NCBI RefSeq assembly: GCF_026151205.1
Contig: NC_087076.1
Location: 10,454,902-10,518,901 of the forward strand
Origin: Bolinopsis microptera
Lineage: Eukaryota > Ctenophora > Tentaculata > Lobata > Bolinopsidae
DNA: 64,000 bases
Direction of reading: 5' to 3'
Shown here: positions 11,605-22,925 of the stretch, one piece after another
Layout: each line of letters opens with the position of its first letter
Numbering within the stretch: the first letter of the stretch is position 1
Program-made: the position numbers and the translations under genes
The notes under the pieces: model-generated
Database searches by the model: none
Told to the model about the DNA's origin: nothing
The model's input: only the letters and a program-made list of their open reading frames with translations

Positions 11605-12481
11605 CCTTACTCGGGAATATTATAGCGGGTTAATTTATGACTGGGAAAATTAATAACCGGGAAAAATATGGCGGAATTTCCCAAAACCCGCCAAATTATC
11701 CCGGTCATGTATTTACCGGTGGCCGACCTTTCAGGTTTTTTTTCAGATGTCAACAAATTTTCAACCGAAATTTCTGTTTTTGTTACTTGTTAAAGAAGTT
11801 ATTTCAATTTACTGTTACTGATATTACTCAGAAATAGAAAAAAAGACACGTCTAGTATTTAAAGGAAAATAAATCTATAGCAATAATAAGTCAAATCTTC
11901 ATTAAAGTGTATTCTCATTCTCATTATCGCTAATGTCCCCTCCATTATCATTATTGATATCCCCCTGCTGCTGACCGTCAAATTCGAAGTTGTATTGTTG
12001 TCTTAACAAGACTTTCATTTTGTCCGCTAATGGGGCTACTGCTCTGAAGGTCAGCCGGAGCTTAATTTCCTGCCCACCGCTTGGTATTGGGGAACGTCTT
12101 GGCTTTGCATCTTCAACTGCTCCAGTAATCAATCCACCGTGGACCATAAAATAGTGGCACAGTTTACTCACTTCGTGGGCAAGAAAAGTGAGAATCACGG
12201 TCCACCCTGACATCTGATTTCTATAACCAAATTGTGATTTTTATAACAAAATTATGGTAGCATCCGCCAATAAAGTTACAGCCCTCCATCCACTGCTTCA
12301 AAAGTCTTCTCTAGCCACATATGAGACTTCAGGTAAAATATGATGATCACCACCCCCTTGGAACCCCATAATCTGAGTCGGCGGGTTTTTTTATGACTGG
12401 TAAAATTTTTGACCGGGAAAAATATGGCGGAATCTTCCAAAACCCACCACTTTATCCCGGTTATAATAATCCCGAGTAAGG
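11605..12481. mobile_element. Tc1/mariner-like MITE, copy B
   Basis: An 877 bp sister of the element at 9346-10227, with the same CCTTACTCGGG ends, flanking TA dinucleotides and internal small ORF (11902-12213, minus). It is the first of a chain of elements that separate the once-adjacent halves of the duplicated flank. The two copies are nearly identical, so activity is recent. Confidence 0.9.
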
Positions 12482-12485
12482 TATA

Positions 12486-12796
12486 TCTCTACTATAATTC
12501 AGAGAATTATTTATGTCTGTATGTCTGTAAGACCGCCCAGGTGCAAATTAGATGAAAAATAGGAATTTAGGTAACAACCAAAACGTTCCATAGCAACGGT
12601 GTTTTAATCCACACATGCACGTGCAAAGATTGTTTTAACGTCATTTTGATCGGTTTTGTGGTAATTACGTTGTGTTTAAAGTGTTTTATATTTAAATCGG
12701 CTGTATCTTTGGTTGGGATGGATATTTTTTGATGCGATTAAAACTTTCTTTCAAAGAATACTACTAGCTTCGTCCCTGTTACCACGGGCTTTCTAG
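12486..12796 (+). mobile_element. Non-autonomous Helitron
   Basis: Starts TCTCTACTATAATTC after an A. It ends with a short GC hairpin (CCCTG...CACGGG), then CTTTCTAG followed by T. The 5' TC, the 3' hairpin plus CTAG and insertion between A and T are the Helitron hallmarks. No Rep/helicase is encoded (311 bp). A diverged 3' end of the same family lies at about 43200-43290. Confidence 0.8.
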
Positions 12797-12832
12797 TATA
12801 ATATATAATAATATAGATATATTATATATTGT

Positions 12833-13960
12833 TAGTCAGCCACAACTGTCAGTAAAACAACGCCTTGACGCCTTGACTATATATATATATGGGGGGGGGG
12901 GGGGGGGGGTAATGACTACCAATGGAGACTTTTGGGGACTAATGGGGACTAAAAATCGTGGGGACTAGAAGTCAACTCGTTGACGTAATTCACCATTTGT
13001 CCCCAGAATTTTTGACAGTTATTTATGGTTTTCAAGTTAGACTGCAGTTAAGCAGGAGCATTATAATTCGAACAATTGAAACAAATCAAATTGGCGGGCA
13101 AACGATCCGTTTCATGATATGTGTAAAACAATACCAATCATCAGTGCCAAATAGAATAATTAATTGTAGCGCTATGACATGTTGCTCCTTTATAAAATAA
13201 TTTTTATCGATCATGAAACATTTTCAAAATTATCAAAATTTACAACAACAACAAAATTCTAAACAGTTTATTATGTCCGTCCAAAATTTAGAATTGTCTA
13301 TGAAGTAAGGAAGTATGACATCTTTGGCTTTTAAAGTTGTATACTGCGTTGGCCTTCGTGTAGTGGTAGAGGAAAATTCTTTACTGAGTTCCGTGAAGCT
13401 GGTAGAATTAGGATCCGTATTTGGGAGTTAATTGTTGATTCTGGTTATCAAACGAGAGTGCTCAACAACGACGAGTCCAAGGAGCATAACTAATAAATAG
13501 TTGTTGCTTTGTTTCAATTGTTCGAATTATAATGCTCCTGCTTAACTGCAGTCGAGCACTCTCTTTTGGGAAACCAAGCAACAACTATTTATTAGTTATG
13601 CTCCTTCGACTCAAATTTTTCTCTACCAACGCAGTATACAACTTTAAAAGCCAAAGATGTCTTACTACCTTACTTCATAGACAATTCTAAATTTTGGACG
13701 GACATAATAAACTGTTTAGAATTTTGTTGTTGTTGTAAATTTTGATAATTTTGAAAATGTTTCATGATCGATAAAAATTATTTTATAAAGGAGCAACATG
13801 TCATAGCGCTACAATTCATTATTCTATTTGGCACTGATGATTGGTATTGTTTTATACATATCATGAAACGGATGGTTTGCCCGCCAATTTGATTTGTTTC
13901 AATTGTTCGAATTGACATTTGAAGTCAACACGTTGTTTTACTGACTGTTGTGGCTGACCA
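12833..13960. mobile_element. Fold-back element with about 0.3 kb inverted arms
   Basis: The outer ends 12833-12862 and 13931-13960 are inverted repeats (GTCAGCCACAAC start). Large inner arms at about 13067-13353 and 13619-13912 are inverted and nearly identical. A second, smaller inverted pair lies in the central spacer (GGAGCATAACTAATAAATAG near 13480 and its complement near 13590). A run of 19 G (12891-12909) follows the left end. No protein is encoded; the 80-codon frame at 12958-13200 lies inside an arm. Confidence 0.85.
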
Positions 13961-14160
13961 AAAAAATATTATATATGTATATATTATTATATATATGAGC
14001 GTAACAAAGTAAACGATGTTATCGTCAAACTAAAAGTTTCATGGATGTGTGAACAACAATCTTCAGTGACACGCTTATAGTATGCTCCTAGCCATTAGTT
14101 GAGCACTTTGCTAAATGAGAAAGAAACGCCGTTGTATATATATTATATATATATAATATG
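13961..14160. repeat. TA-rich repeat with half of a 42.3 kb palindrome
   Basis: TA-repeat DNA containing GCGTAACAAAGTAAACGATG (13999-14018), the same arm that forms the palindrome at 42261-42332. It is probably the remains of another small inserted element. Confidence 0.5.
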
Positions 14161-14549
14161 TTATAACAATCATCGTGTATCCATCGCAAAAATGTGAATT
14201 TAAAAATCAAACAAACAGTGTAAAAATGTGAAAATCAAGTAAAAAAACTCTTCATACTAAAAATCATGACATTAAGAAATAACATAATTTTGGTGCGATA
14301 CACTCAAGCATATTATGAAGATATAAAGGTTTTGCTTGATCACAACATCAGATCACAATAATTAATAAATGTTAAAACTTAATACAATTATATCAAGTCT
14401 ATATCAATCAATGAAAATTTTATTAAGAATGTAATACATACTCCATGAAGAGATGCCTGTATTTTAATTATGATTTTCATACAGATAATATTGATAAAGC
14501 GAACAAAATTAATAATAGCCGGAACTTACTATAGGGCTAGGAATTCCCC

Positions 14550-15617
14550 TCATTCCATGTCACTCTCAGAGTCCATTGTCGCAGAATGCAGAGCAGAAGG
14601 ATTGGTTACAGCACCACCAGCATAGGCAAAGTCAATGTCAGGGGCCTGATCATTTGAAGCACTAGATATTTGACGTTTTTGGGACGAGCTTCTTCTCCAA
14701 GAGATAATACCTTCCCAGACATTGCAGGGATGCAGTTGCAGGAGGGTTTCTTTGTTCATGAAGTACAACATTGCATTGCAGAAGCCCCACAGGGGGAAAA
14801 CAATTGAGTGGCACAAGAACAGCCCAAATACAGGGTGTCCTTCATTGACCCAGTTTTGTATGCGATTTGCAGTGACCGGGATAGCTAGAATAAAATTCAC
14901 TAGCGGGTAGAGCATCAGTGGATAAATGTACTTCTTGAAGCGCCTCTTTGTTTCTTCTACTTCTGGATTGGACGAGGACATTCCTTGAAAACGTCTGAGC
15001 AGCCTCCTAACACGAACTACAACAATGGTAAAACAAACAATTTCAATTGAAACACAACACCAAACCCAGATGTAGAAGCAACCTAACCTTAGCTCATCTT
15101 CGTAGTGTGTTACACCTTTAATCCAGCACCATACTCCCGCAGAACCATAATGATGACCAGGAATAGGTATGATGCTGAAGCAAAATGACAATCCCCAGGT
15201 TACAACGTGAAATAGGAGCTCCAAGCACTTGGGCCTAGTCTGATTAAATGTGAAGACCAGCAAATGAACTACAATGCAAAGAATGATGAGCCTCTGAGAG
15301 AGTGTGCCCCAATTCATGAAGAATGCAGCAACTTCACAGGGAATACTGATATCATCTATATTTGGGTACACTGAAGCGGCAGAGATAACAAATGTAGGAA
15401 GTAACAGATACATTATCAGCCTTTGGGTAAACCGAGTGTATTTTTTATACACTATTATGATAAATAGCACTAAGAAACATCCCAGTGCTGAGAGGGCAGC
15501 TGAAGTTGTTCTGGCATAAAAAATTGCTCTGCATTTTGGATCGCTGCTGTGAGCTTGATTTACTCCTTCTTTTTCACAAGCAATGAGCCAATTGTTTGGA
15601 GCTTCAGTTCCTTTCAT
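14550..15617 (-). CDS. cAMP-receptor-like GPCR, paralogue B
   Basis: A 355-residue single-exon receptor, the same length as paralogue A and differing by scattered substitutions (for example FQGMSSSN against FQGTSVSN in the third intracellular loop, and LYFMN against MYFMN in TM7). All family motifs are kept (VWCWIKG, YPLVN, TANRIQN, PLWGFCNAM), as is the SATMDSESDME ending. The intact frame despite several transposon insertions 0.4-3 kb downstream suggests selection. Substitutions lie mostly in TM2/first extracellular loop and in the tail, but no ligand can be inferred. Confidence 0.88.
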   Translation of the reverse strand: MKGTEAPNNWLIACEKEGVNQAHSSDPKCRAIFYARTTSAALSALGCFLVLFIIIVYKKYTRFTQRLIMYLLLPTFVISAASVYPNIDDISIPCEVAAFFMNWGTLSQRLIILCIVVHLLVFTFNQTRPKCLELLFHVVTWGLSFCFSIIPIPGHHYGSAGVWCWIKGVTHYEDELRLGCFYIWVWCCVSIEIVCFTIVVVRVRRLLRRFQGMSSSNPEVEETKRRFKKYIYPLMLYPLVNFILAIPVTANRIQNWVNEGHPVFGLFLCHSIVFPLWGFCNAMLYFMNKETLLQLHPCNVWEGIISWRRSSSQKRQISSASNDQAPDIDFAYAGGAVTNPSALHSATMDSESDME

Positions 15618-15879
15618 GTCATTAACTAACCTGCAGTGGAGTTACTATGAATCACCTATTTACTACATTGAATAAAAATCACAAAATTCTAACAATTTGA
15701 ATATAAGGGGGCGTTCACATATAATTATATAATCACTGAGGGGAATCTGGAGAGAGGGGGTTTATGAATGATAACGCTGTTGTAATTTTAGCTTTTTAGC
15801 ACAAAAGCCATTCATGTATTTAAACTGATTACGGAGAGGGTTGGCCAATAAGTGATTACGTAATATTATGTGAGCACCA

Positions 15880-16678
15880 ATTTTGTCTATAGACACTAAC
15901 TAGACAGTGATACAAGTAAAATTGAAAACTCGAAATATTTCAATTGTAAACCCAAACTATAAATTCAAGTTAGTTTATTCAGCATTGTCATGCAAATTGT
16001 TGCATTTTTAAATATCCAAAACGTTTTAATACATTTTTACCATACCAATCAAAATTGGCTGTAATAAGCTAAGATCTAGACAGCAAATTAAAATGAATTA
16101 ATTGCATTATCACCTACTTTGATTTGATGTAGTTACTATTTAAAGCTAAATTCATGCATTAAACAGTGTATGATTAGTAAGTCACCTGCTTATCTATTCA
16201 GGGATACCATCTATTTAACATTACAATCAGGTATTATCTGGTTAGCAGGAACTAAAAACAAAAATGACAACCGAATCATTTTCATTACACACATATTCAT
16301 AAGGCAGCATCATAATATATATTTACACACATAAGCTTTCAAAGCTTTTCATATTAAAATGTGATTTGAATTATTCAATAAGTTATTATATCAGATTTCA
16401 CTAAAATTTGAATCCGCATGCATACTGGATCTAGAAAAAAAGTAATGTTCAGTTACAGTATATATCAACTTTAAATTTTAGCACTAAAATGGCTAAACGT
16501 TTTGTGCAAAATTGGACTTAGAGTGTCATTATATTATTGAAAATACCTTAAAAACGAAAAACTCGTCAAAAATACTGAATCAAGGCAAACATGTCTAAAT
16601 GTCGAATAAAAGCATGCACAATGCACATGCACTTGAGTAAATGACGTCTATGGGAGATGTATTAGGTAATCCTGAGCT
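15880..16678. other. Intergenic spacer, nothing recognised
   Basis: AT-rich, no open frame or splice pair, between the third receptor gene and the TMEM167B stop codon. Confidence 0.6.
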
Positions 16679-17176
16679 CTATCTCAGAATCAGAAGATAT
16701 ACTGCCATAGTGACACATGCTGTAGATACTCCCCAATGTAGTCTTGTTCCAATAATCGATGCTGTAAATTTTTACGTTATAATAACACTCAAAATGAAAG
16801 CCAATTCTTAAAAATTTCAATTTAACATGCCATGAAGTAAAGACTGAAATCTTGTATTTATTCCTTGATAATATTTGACAGTTGATTTTAAATACAGTTA
16901 ATTATTAGTTGTGCTTACCTTTATATAATGCTCCAAATATTCCATTCTTTTCTGATAGAAATATCTGTCTTAGCCTAGGAACAGTTCTAATGTATGCACA
17001 AGTACAGATCACCAATAATATAAACACCACCACCCCTTCAAAGGAATACACTGAAAAAAGTTGTCAAGTTAAACTATAGTTTTAAATTCATTAGTCAGGT
17101 CTCATTATATTAACACTTATAATAATCAAAAATTACAACCAGTATTGATTCAGAAGGTTCGCTTACCATTGACCAT
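16679..17176 (-). CDS. TMEM167B: TMEM167B (KISH-B), three exons
   Basis: Complement of 17167-17176, 16919-17050 and 16679-16761; introns of 116 and 157 nt with GTAAGC donors and TTTTTTCAG/TTTACAG acceptors. The product is 74 residues, the same as the vertebrate protein. It begins MVNVYSFEG, followed by a hydrophobic helix with ICTCAY, then [26 protein letters not shown] and a second helix. The order and spacing of these motifs match the KISH-B member of the KISH family rather than KISH-A. Family knowledge: a small two-helix membrane protein of the early secretory pathway (Golgi), required for constitutive secretion in fly cells. Exon phases close exactly. Exon 1 codes for only three residues plus one base, which hides the gene from simple ORF search. 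Confidence 0.92.
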
Positions 17177-18250
17177 TCTGTTTTCACAATTAACTTTTTA
17201 CTCCCAACTTTATGTATTATCTTGTCTCTACTCTTCGATAAACTATCGGCACATCACTAAATAAGGGTCAATGTGTCAATTGTTAAATGAGATGTTAGTA
17301 ACCCAGAGGCGGCTATTGAGGGTGTCTAGGCGTCTGTGGACGCCCTAAAATTATTATCTGATGGCTGGTGATTGAAAATAGAAATAGTTATTAGTAATAG
17401 TAGTCGGAAATATCTAAAGGCAATATAAAGCTCTTTATTCACTCAAACGTTCGAATGTAAGCGCATGCATGATCTTTGTGAAATTTTGTGTTGTAGGGTG
17501 TCCAATCCTCGTTTTGACAACTAAGCCGTGCAGTTTTAACACATAGTTAATTATTATAAACGGTACAAAGCACATCAAGCGCATCCACTACAGGTAATTT
17601 ATATAATTTGATCGTCCAGGACACCTTGCAATTTGAACTATTGACTGCTATGATACTGCGCAGCTGAGATCGTACACGTGTGGTGTCCTGTTTCACCCAT
17701 GTTATAAGTTTTTGTTTTTGTTTGCTGTCGCCTGTGATACATTACATACACGAGGCCCTGTGTGTAACTGTAATGTACTTTGGAATAATTTAATTAATTA
17801 ATTAACTCTCTGCTATGGTAATGGTATTATATATATATATATATAATATGGTATATTGTATGCAGTCATCGGTGAATAGACATCAGCAGTTTAGGGGGAG
17901 CTTGGGGCGGCCCCTGTTGAGCGAAATAAGAGGATGAAATAATTGGTTGGGGTCGGGTTGGGGCTGGGGGCCAACCCATCGCTGGCCGCTGCCCAGCAGT
18001 TGACCAAAATTTGAAGAATGAATGAGCAAAATTATACATTACAATTACTAAAAATTGCACATTCAACCAGGTCAACTTTCAAAAGGACAAATTTCAAAAA
18101 GTCAAATTCGTGATCTTTCAGAAGGGCCTCCTTATTTAATCCTCAGTCACGAATCCCCAATTATATTTATACCCAATTATTCGTCAAAGTCGATCACGAA
18201 GCATGCTAAATCACTCTACACTCGGTCTTCAAGATTAATCTAAAAGGGCC
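17177..18250. other. Upstream of TMEM167B, no gene
   Basis: Contains the TMEM167B 5' region and unrecognised AT-rich DNA with a TA run at 17830-17850. A hAT-end-like word, CAGAGGCGGCT, occurs at 17304 but no partner end was found. Open frames here are short and unsupported. Confidence 0.5.
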
Positions 18251-21200
18251 CCGACTGTTGAAACCAATTTGAATCGAAGTAGTTTCGGACGCTGATTCCG
18301 AACAAGCATTCGCACTTTTTTCAGTGCGATGGAGGTTGCATAAATTACTCAACTCAAATAGAAATTTGTTGTATCACGTTTTGACCCCCATTGTCGTTTC
18401 ACTAAGCGTTTCTACGTTACAGGGGGAGCCGCGCACTCGTGCGCAGTGGGTCATACAACGTATTAAATTGGCTGATTACGTAATATGTGTGATATTTGTG
18501 AACGACCCCTTACTATTTAGGTGATCTAACTAGAGCCCTCGCGTTTGCAGTTTAACGGGTAATATACTCGTAAAATATTTATTCAACATATTAAATATAT
18601 TCCAACATGCAACATCCAAGACCGTCGACGAGTCCAACTCACGTAGTAGTAGTACGCATAGACACATGGCTATGTGAACTAGTCCATTACTCGCTACTCT
18701 CACTTTGCACTAGCGCGATGCGTTACTGGACCGCGCCACGCATCCAATATTCTGCCGTTTTCTCAGAAAAGGCAGTAAGTCCAATTTTTCGAAATATGAC
18801 AATATTGGTATCAAAAATTTCAGTGGAAAATTCTCTACAACATGAGCTACATATTAATGTATAGAAACATTGTTGCATGCAATTTCTAAGGAAGTAAGTC
18901 CCAGTTGAGAAACATTATGTTCGGTTTTGGCCAATTATTTTCTGAGAGAAGGACGTAAGTCCGGACTTACTGCCTTTTCTGAGAAAATCTTGAAAATCTT
19001 CTGAGATAAGGAAGTAATTCCGTGGACTTACTGCCTTTTCTGAGATAAATTATCTGTGATAGGAAGAAGTAGCTGGACTTACTTCCTATAAAAGCATGCT
19101 AAAAGCGGAATTTTAGAAAGCGATTTCCCAAAAAGAACATAACTTTACTGCCGATTGATATTTTCGCTTGAAATTTTCAGAATCGATGTATAATTACATT
19201 TCAACTTTACTTAAGTGATCAAAATTTTCATTTAGGCCTCAAAAAAAATTTGATGGCCGATTTTCAAAAACGCCGGATGTATTTTATTTGCAAAACATAA
19301 ACATTGGAGCAGTTATTGAGCTGTTATAATCGCAGAGAATGTTTAGTTTAGGAATATCTTTTAGATCAAGTTCATTTTCATCAAAATATCGATAAGATAT
19401 CATTTAATGCACTGAAATCTTTCAAAATTGGCGAGTTTGCCTAAATAAGGGCATACTACTATTCAAAAACATTTATTATATGATATGGAGCGATTTAGAT
19501 TTACCTAATTGTTTATATTTGACAATATAATCCAAAATACATAGATCCAAACCTCAAAAATTTAGTAAAAAGCTTGGACTTACTTCCTTCTCAGAAAAAT
19601 ATTGAACAGAGATTTTTCTCAGAAAAGGAAGTAAGTCCAAGTTTTCTCAGAAAAGGCAGTAAGTCCATCCAGTATGAAAAATAAGCTCGATTATTTGGCA
19701 TAAAAATGGTTATATCTAAGCTTATGGACGGCTCAAAGCTTTAATTTTTTTGACAAATTAAAATTTGACTAATTATTGATAACTCAACGTGTTTACTTTT
19801 GATCTTACGCAAAAAGTAAACGGAGAAAAAACCATAAACGCAAAAGTCGCAATATCTCGAAATGGCAAATATGGACTTACTGCCTTTTCTGAGAAAACGG
19901 CAGTATTGACACACGCTGCAACCCCTTTTGATCGCGCGCGAAGCGCGCGCGGCCGGCCGGCGTGCACGCTTCGCGTGCACGAGAGGTATACAACGTGTAG
20001 CAAATCCAATAATGTTTCTCTTGTATCACGTTGCGACCCTCACGGTCGTTTCACTGACGATACAGGGGGAGCCGCGCACTTCGTGCGCGGCGGGTCATAC
20101 AACGTATGACCCATGCTTCTCGCAACCACTTCGTTAGATCGGCAATATGCTCCACTAGGCCTCGCCGAGCTGTGTAGAATTTAACGGGTGATACTCGTAA
20201 AATATCTGTTCCGTATATTGGACCGTCGACGAGTCCAACTCGGCGCGCGTCCTGGTAGGTTGTAAACCTACAATGTAGAATTGACACCGTCAATTAAAGT
20301 TCGGTGAAGCTGCTTAGGGGCCCGGCCATCAATTTAGGTTACTGGGCCGCGCTCAGCCTGTCATTCCGACTAATCTCTATTATATTTTGGTTGTTTATGA
20401 ACATGATAGCCTGAGCTCCCCAGGTACCTAACTATTGAGGACGTCCACCAAAATCCTAAATTTTCAGCTAGACCACCCCTACCCCTGCTCTGACCACAAA
20501 CCAGACAGAGGCCACAAGGGTGCCATAGTGCAAAGAAACTGCTGCTAACTGCTACTAACTGCTGCTGTCGCGCGCCATTTGCAGGAGTCAGCAGCAGTTT
20601 CATTGGACTATGGCACTTCACATAGCCATGTGCCTACGCGTACTGCGTGACGCGCTTGTTTCACTTTGACGCGCTTGTTTCACTTTGCCGCCTCCGGCGG
20701 TCGCGCGCTACTGCAAGCGAGAGGGCTTTGTCATACGTTGTATGACCCACCGCGCACGACGTGCGCGGCTCCCCTCGTATCGTCAGGTGAAACGTGGGGG
20801 GTCGCAACGTGATACAAAGAGGGCTCTGGTTAGAGCAACTATGGCACCCCTGTGGCAGAGCCCTTCGATCATACAGTACGATCGTGGATACATGGCTATA
20901 TGAACTTTTCTCCAGCTGTGCTGTCCGAATTTTCAAAACCACCCGCTCTCACGGACATCTGGATTTTAATTCCAGGCTACTTATAAGAGTACAAATCTGA
21001 AATAAAACCAACTCAAATTTATTGTTAATCATAAGTTAATGAAATTTAACATTATAAGAGTTAAAATAAAATTCAAAAAGTTGAAATAAATTTAACTTTT
21101 TCGTTTATTCTGCCAAAATTTCTTACCTGGGGACCTCTTGTAGCGCGATGCGTTACTGTGCCGCGCCGCGCACTTAATAAGGCTTCTCTGGCTAGATCGG

Positions 21201-22400
21201 CGAGATGCGCTACTGTGCCGCGCCGAGCTGCCATGAATTGACATCGTCAATTAAGGGGACCTCAGGCTATTATGTTCATAAATAGAGATTCGGTGGAATG
21301 ACAGGCTGAGCGCGGCCCAGTAAAAAATTTCTGGACGTCCGGATTTTAAGAAACCACCCCCTGTGATCCCCATTGTCGTTTCACTATAGTGTAGACCCCT
21401 GTAGAGTTTCAACGATACAGGGGGAGCCGCGCTCGTGCGCGGCGGGTCATACAACGTATGACAACCTCCCCCAGCCCCCTGTCCGAAATTCCAAAACCAC
21501 CATGCACCCCTCCCTATTTGCCTTGCTCTATCCAGAGCCCTTGCAGTAGCATGCGCCCGCCTACCTTTACTTGTGTGTGTTGTGAAATTGAAACAAGCGC
21601 GCCCAAGCACATGGTTAGGTTAATTGACGATATCAATTCATCTCAGCTCGGCGCGGTACAGTAGTGCATCTCGCCGATCTAGAGATGTCGCTGTGAGAAG
21701 CCTCATTGAGTGCGCGGCGCGGCACAGTAACGCATCGCGCTACAAATGGTTAGGTGAACTTTTTGCCGGACGTCCTTGTGCTGTAGTATATTAACATACA
21801 TATTGCAATTGTATCATGTACTTCGGCTTAGATGGTCAAGTGGATGGTCCCTTAGCAAGTTAAAGCATTGCTACATTGCTCTAATATAACTAGAGCCCTC
21901 GCGTGCCACGTAGTACACGAAGACTCATGGTTATAATTATGTGAAATTGCTATACGTTCCATTGTCCATACATTTTCTTTATGCTCTACCCATGTGCCTT
22001 CGCGTACTACCAACTACGTGACGCGCTTGTTTCGGAAGACACATGGGTTATGAGTGGACACATCCTAATCCCGTGCGCGAGAAGAGCAAATTGTGTCAAA
22101 CTTAGCAGTGTTTAACTGTCACCAAGATGTAACTAGGTCTAACTTTAACGGGTACGATACTCGTAAAATATTTGTTTTAGGACCGTCGACGAGTCTAACT
22201 CGGCGCGCGTCCTGGTAGGTTATAAACGTACAAGGTCGAACGGAGAAATTAGGTCTCACGCAGGAATTAGGTCTTACGCAGGCGCGTGATATATATAAAT
22301 ATATTAAAAGCCGCGCCTGCTTGAGACCTAATTCCTGCGTGAGACATAATTTTCCCTTCGACCTAGTTACATCTTGGTGACAGGTAGGTAAAATTTCCCT
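18250..22400. repeat. Island of nested GC-rich fold-back repeats
   Basis: Unusually CpG- and GC-rich for this window. Inverted pairs: 20336-20416 with 21257-21331; 21135-21254 with 21616-21746; 22233-22286 with 22312-22364, enclosed by 22116-22138 with 22361-22383. A roughly 90-bp module starting TTGTATCACGTTG and ending GGGTCATACAACGTATGAC, with a GCCGCGCAC..GTGCGCGGC hairpin in the middle, is at 18368-18462 (degenerate), 20021-20110, 20731-20818 (reversed) and 21370-21462, and again at 48501-48597. A second module, AACGGGTGATACTCGTAAAA, is at 18554, 20183, 22147 and 60810. No credible protein-coding gene. Confidence 0.8.
18752..19903. mobile_element. Non-autonomous TIR transposon, copy 2
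   Basis: Second copy of the 3469-4600 element: 1152 bp, the same 32-bp perfect ends, flanked by the 4-bp duplication TATT (18748-18751, 19904-19907). It is longer by one 20-bp insertion near 19222; otherwise nearly identical. It sits inside the fold-back island. Confidence 0.92.
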
Positions 22401-22925
22401 GAAAGATGAACAACAAATGATCCCATTCCCAATGACTCACTTTGCACTTTACCTAGTTGAGTAGTTCGCCATTCTCTTTGCGCGCATTCGTTTTCAGTTT
22501 GATTTCTCCTTATAAATATAATTAAATCTTCGTGCCCGATATTATTATTACATGTGTTCAGACGCAGCCCGGCCCACTTCTCATGCTAGGCGGGATCCGA
22601 GCGTGCTAAGTTAATAATAAGCTAATAAAACACTCTAAGCATATATTATGTGATATGTATCAGATTTTATCGTAACATTTGTGTGCTCATTCTCTTCCGG
22701 GAGACACATATCCATTAGTATTTAGTATCAGCAATTAGGATAGTCAGGAATTAACTAATATGGACCGGTATGGTAAAATCGAAATTCTTGGTGCAATTCT
22801 TTGATAGTTTGATAAATCATGAAAGGTAAACGTTTGTGGAGCAACTGAAAACCACTTTTACATTAGTAAATTAGATAAATAAATGAAATAACAATTAAAA
22901 ATTAGAACAAAACCCATTTCATATT
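22400..22925. other. Spacer, nothing recognised
   Basis: AT-rich sequence between the fold-back island and the end of the class A receptor gene. Confidence 0.5.

Larger units (their letters stand above)
7171..15700. repeat. Tandem segmental duplication carrying GPCR A and B
   Basis: The sequence at 7171-7440 is repeated at 10541-10640 and 11515-11590. The 3' flank at 7545-7980 matches 14200-14545. The genes match, and the 5' flank 9071-9320 matches 15618-15870, including a short MITE. Unit 1 is therefore about 7171-9320 and unit 2 about 10541-15870. Unit 2 is longer only because elements were inserted at two places (11184-11511 and 11605-about 14150). Confidence 0.8.

Noticed and set aside
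13350..13430. tRNA-like A box (TAGTGGTAGAGG) in the fold-back spacer
   Set aside because: No matching B box or cloverleaf; could at most be a SINE remnant.
17304..17660. hAT-like element starting CAGAGGCGGCT
   Set aside because: No second end or target duplication found.
19930..20010. Helitron-type 3' hairpin near CGTGCACGCTTCGCGTGCAC
   Set aside because: No CTRR end after the hairpin and no TC start.
20181..20270. Hammerhead-ribozyme-like words (GACGAGTCC) in the fold-back modules
   Set aside because: The conserved CUGANGA and GAAA core is not complete in any copy.
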